Assembly (NCBI GenBank): GCA_016025055.1
Contig: CP065590.1
Location: 4,402,001-4,466,000, forward strand
Direction: 5' to 3'
From: Chryseobacterium indologenes
GTDB taxonomy: Bacteria; Bacteroidota; Bacteroidia; Flavobacteriales; Weeksellaceae
Length of the DNA: 64,000 bases
Part shown: positions 63,637 through 64,000 of the stretch, one piece after another
Numbering within the stretch: position 1 is the stretch's first letter
Layout: each line of letters begins with the position of its first letter
Notes under the pieces: generated by a model
Seen by the model: the letters and a program-made list of their open reading frames with translations, nothing else
What the model was told of the DNA's origin: nothing
Database searches by the model: none
Made by a program: the position numbers and the translations under genes

Positions 63637-64000
63637 CTATAATCTGGAAATGTAATCCATCAGTTCCCGTTTGCTGTTTTCAAAATCAAAAGCGTCATAT
63701 ACCACAAAATATTTGTTTGTATCTACACAATTACGATACATTGATTTGGCTAATGCCAGCTTATTTTTATCAAAACTCATTGATTTTACCAGGTCTCTTA
63801 TCTGTGCAGACGTAAACATGGAAGTACGCATTTGTTGATTGATCATGGCTATTTTACCTTCATCAAAACTCTCTTTTCGCTTTAACGTCTCAAAAAATTG
63901 CCTGAATGTTCCGTTATCCATTACATTTCCTGAATTGTTCCAGTTTCCGGAAGAATTTCCGTACAGATTATTCCAGACGTCATTCCAGTCATTAAAACTG
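63637..64000 (-). CDS. DUF4476-domain protein (5' end outside window)
   Basis: The frame from the ATG at 63921 stays open without stop to the right window edge, so the gene continues beyond 64000. The upstream part is low-complexity Asn/Trp/Gly-rich (NDWNDVWNNLYGNSSGNWNN). The C-terminal 94 residues form a DUF4476 domain (FFETLKRKESFDEGKI, SMFTSAQIRDLVKSMSF, YDAFDFENSKRELMDYIS). These domains are common in secreted or membrane-linked Bacteroidota proteins; their function is unknown. Confidence 0.85.
   Translation of the reverse strand, partial: SFNDWNDVWNNLYGNSSGNWNNSGNVMDNGTFRQFFETLKRKESFDEGKIAMINQQMRTSMFTSAQIRDLVKSMSFDKNKLALAKSMYRNCVDTNKYFVVYDAFDFENSKRELMDYISRL

Overview
The window looks like a chromosome segment of a Bacteroidota member, most likely Chryseobacterium or a close relative in the Weeksellaceae. 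The evidence is AT-rich DNA, many -7 boxes of the Bacteroidota type TAnnTTTG 10-40 bases ahead of start codons, few Shine-Dalgarno sites, and typical flavobacterial families (class 3 aldehyde dehydrogenase, SHOCT proteins, DUF4476, KTSC, short SSB). I see no rRNA, tRNA, CRISPR array, insertion sequence or prophage. The genus is an inference.

Layout. 1-4.8 kb: aldehyde dehydrogenase (cut by the window edge), periplasmic thioredoxin-like protein, lipid A-type acyltransferase, glycosyltransferase (frameshifted), DEDDh exonuclease, apaG. 4.9-9 kb: sucA-sucB, the E1 and E2 subunits of 2-oxoglutarate dehydrogenase. 10.4-15.6 kb: glycogen operon glgB-glgA-lipoprotein-glgC on the minus strand, with a divergent esterase carrying a CBM48-like N-terminal domain. 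17-25.4 kb: M17 aminopeptidase, then a co-directional group of two ATP-grasp enzymes, an esterase, a YbdK-type carboxylate-amine ligase, a class I glutamine amidotransferase, a probable circularly permuted ATP-grasp protein and a small membrane protein. 25.4-30.2 kb: cyanophycin synthetase (minus), then divergent cyanophycinase and isoaspartyl peptidase, i.e. a full make-and-break set for an Asp-Arg polymer. 30.3-42.6 kb: mixed housekeeping and small genes (methyltransferases, acetyltransferase, two tandem zinc-ribbon/SHOCT proteins, hisS, HRDC protein, ssb, arginase-fold protein, HPP membrane protein, nudK and others). 42.6-47.4 kb: two large repeat proteins (WG/Sel1 and TPR). 48-52.2 kb: a broken secreted protein, an Lrp/AsnC regulator and a cobalamin riboswitch ahead of metE. 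52.3-55.1 kb: serine hydrolase (frameshifted), two unknown proteins, a J-domain/KTSC protein. 55.5-61.8 kb: tetR-tolC-MFP-RND efflux operon with palindromic operator-like sites. 62-64 kb: CvfB-like S1 protein, a small secreted protein and a DUF4476 protein cut by the window end.

Themes. Two storage polymers, glycogen and cyanophycin, lie within 20 kb of each other. Between them is a row of amide-bond-forming enzymes whose product I cannot name; this is the best candidate here for an undescribed pathway. Seven genes carry one or two single-base frameshifts, mostly at short homopolymers. That pattern points to sequencing or assembly errors rather than true gene decay, so these genes are probably intact in the organism.
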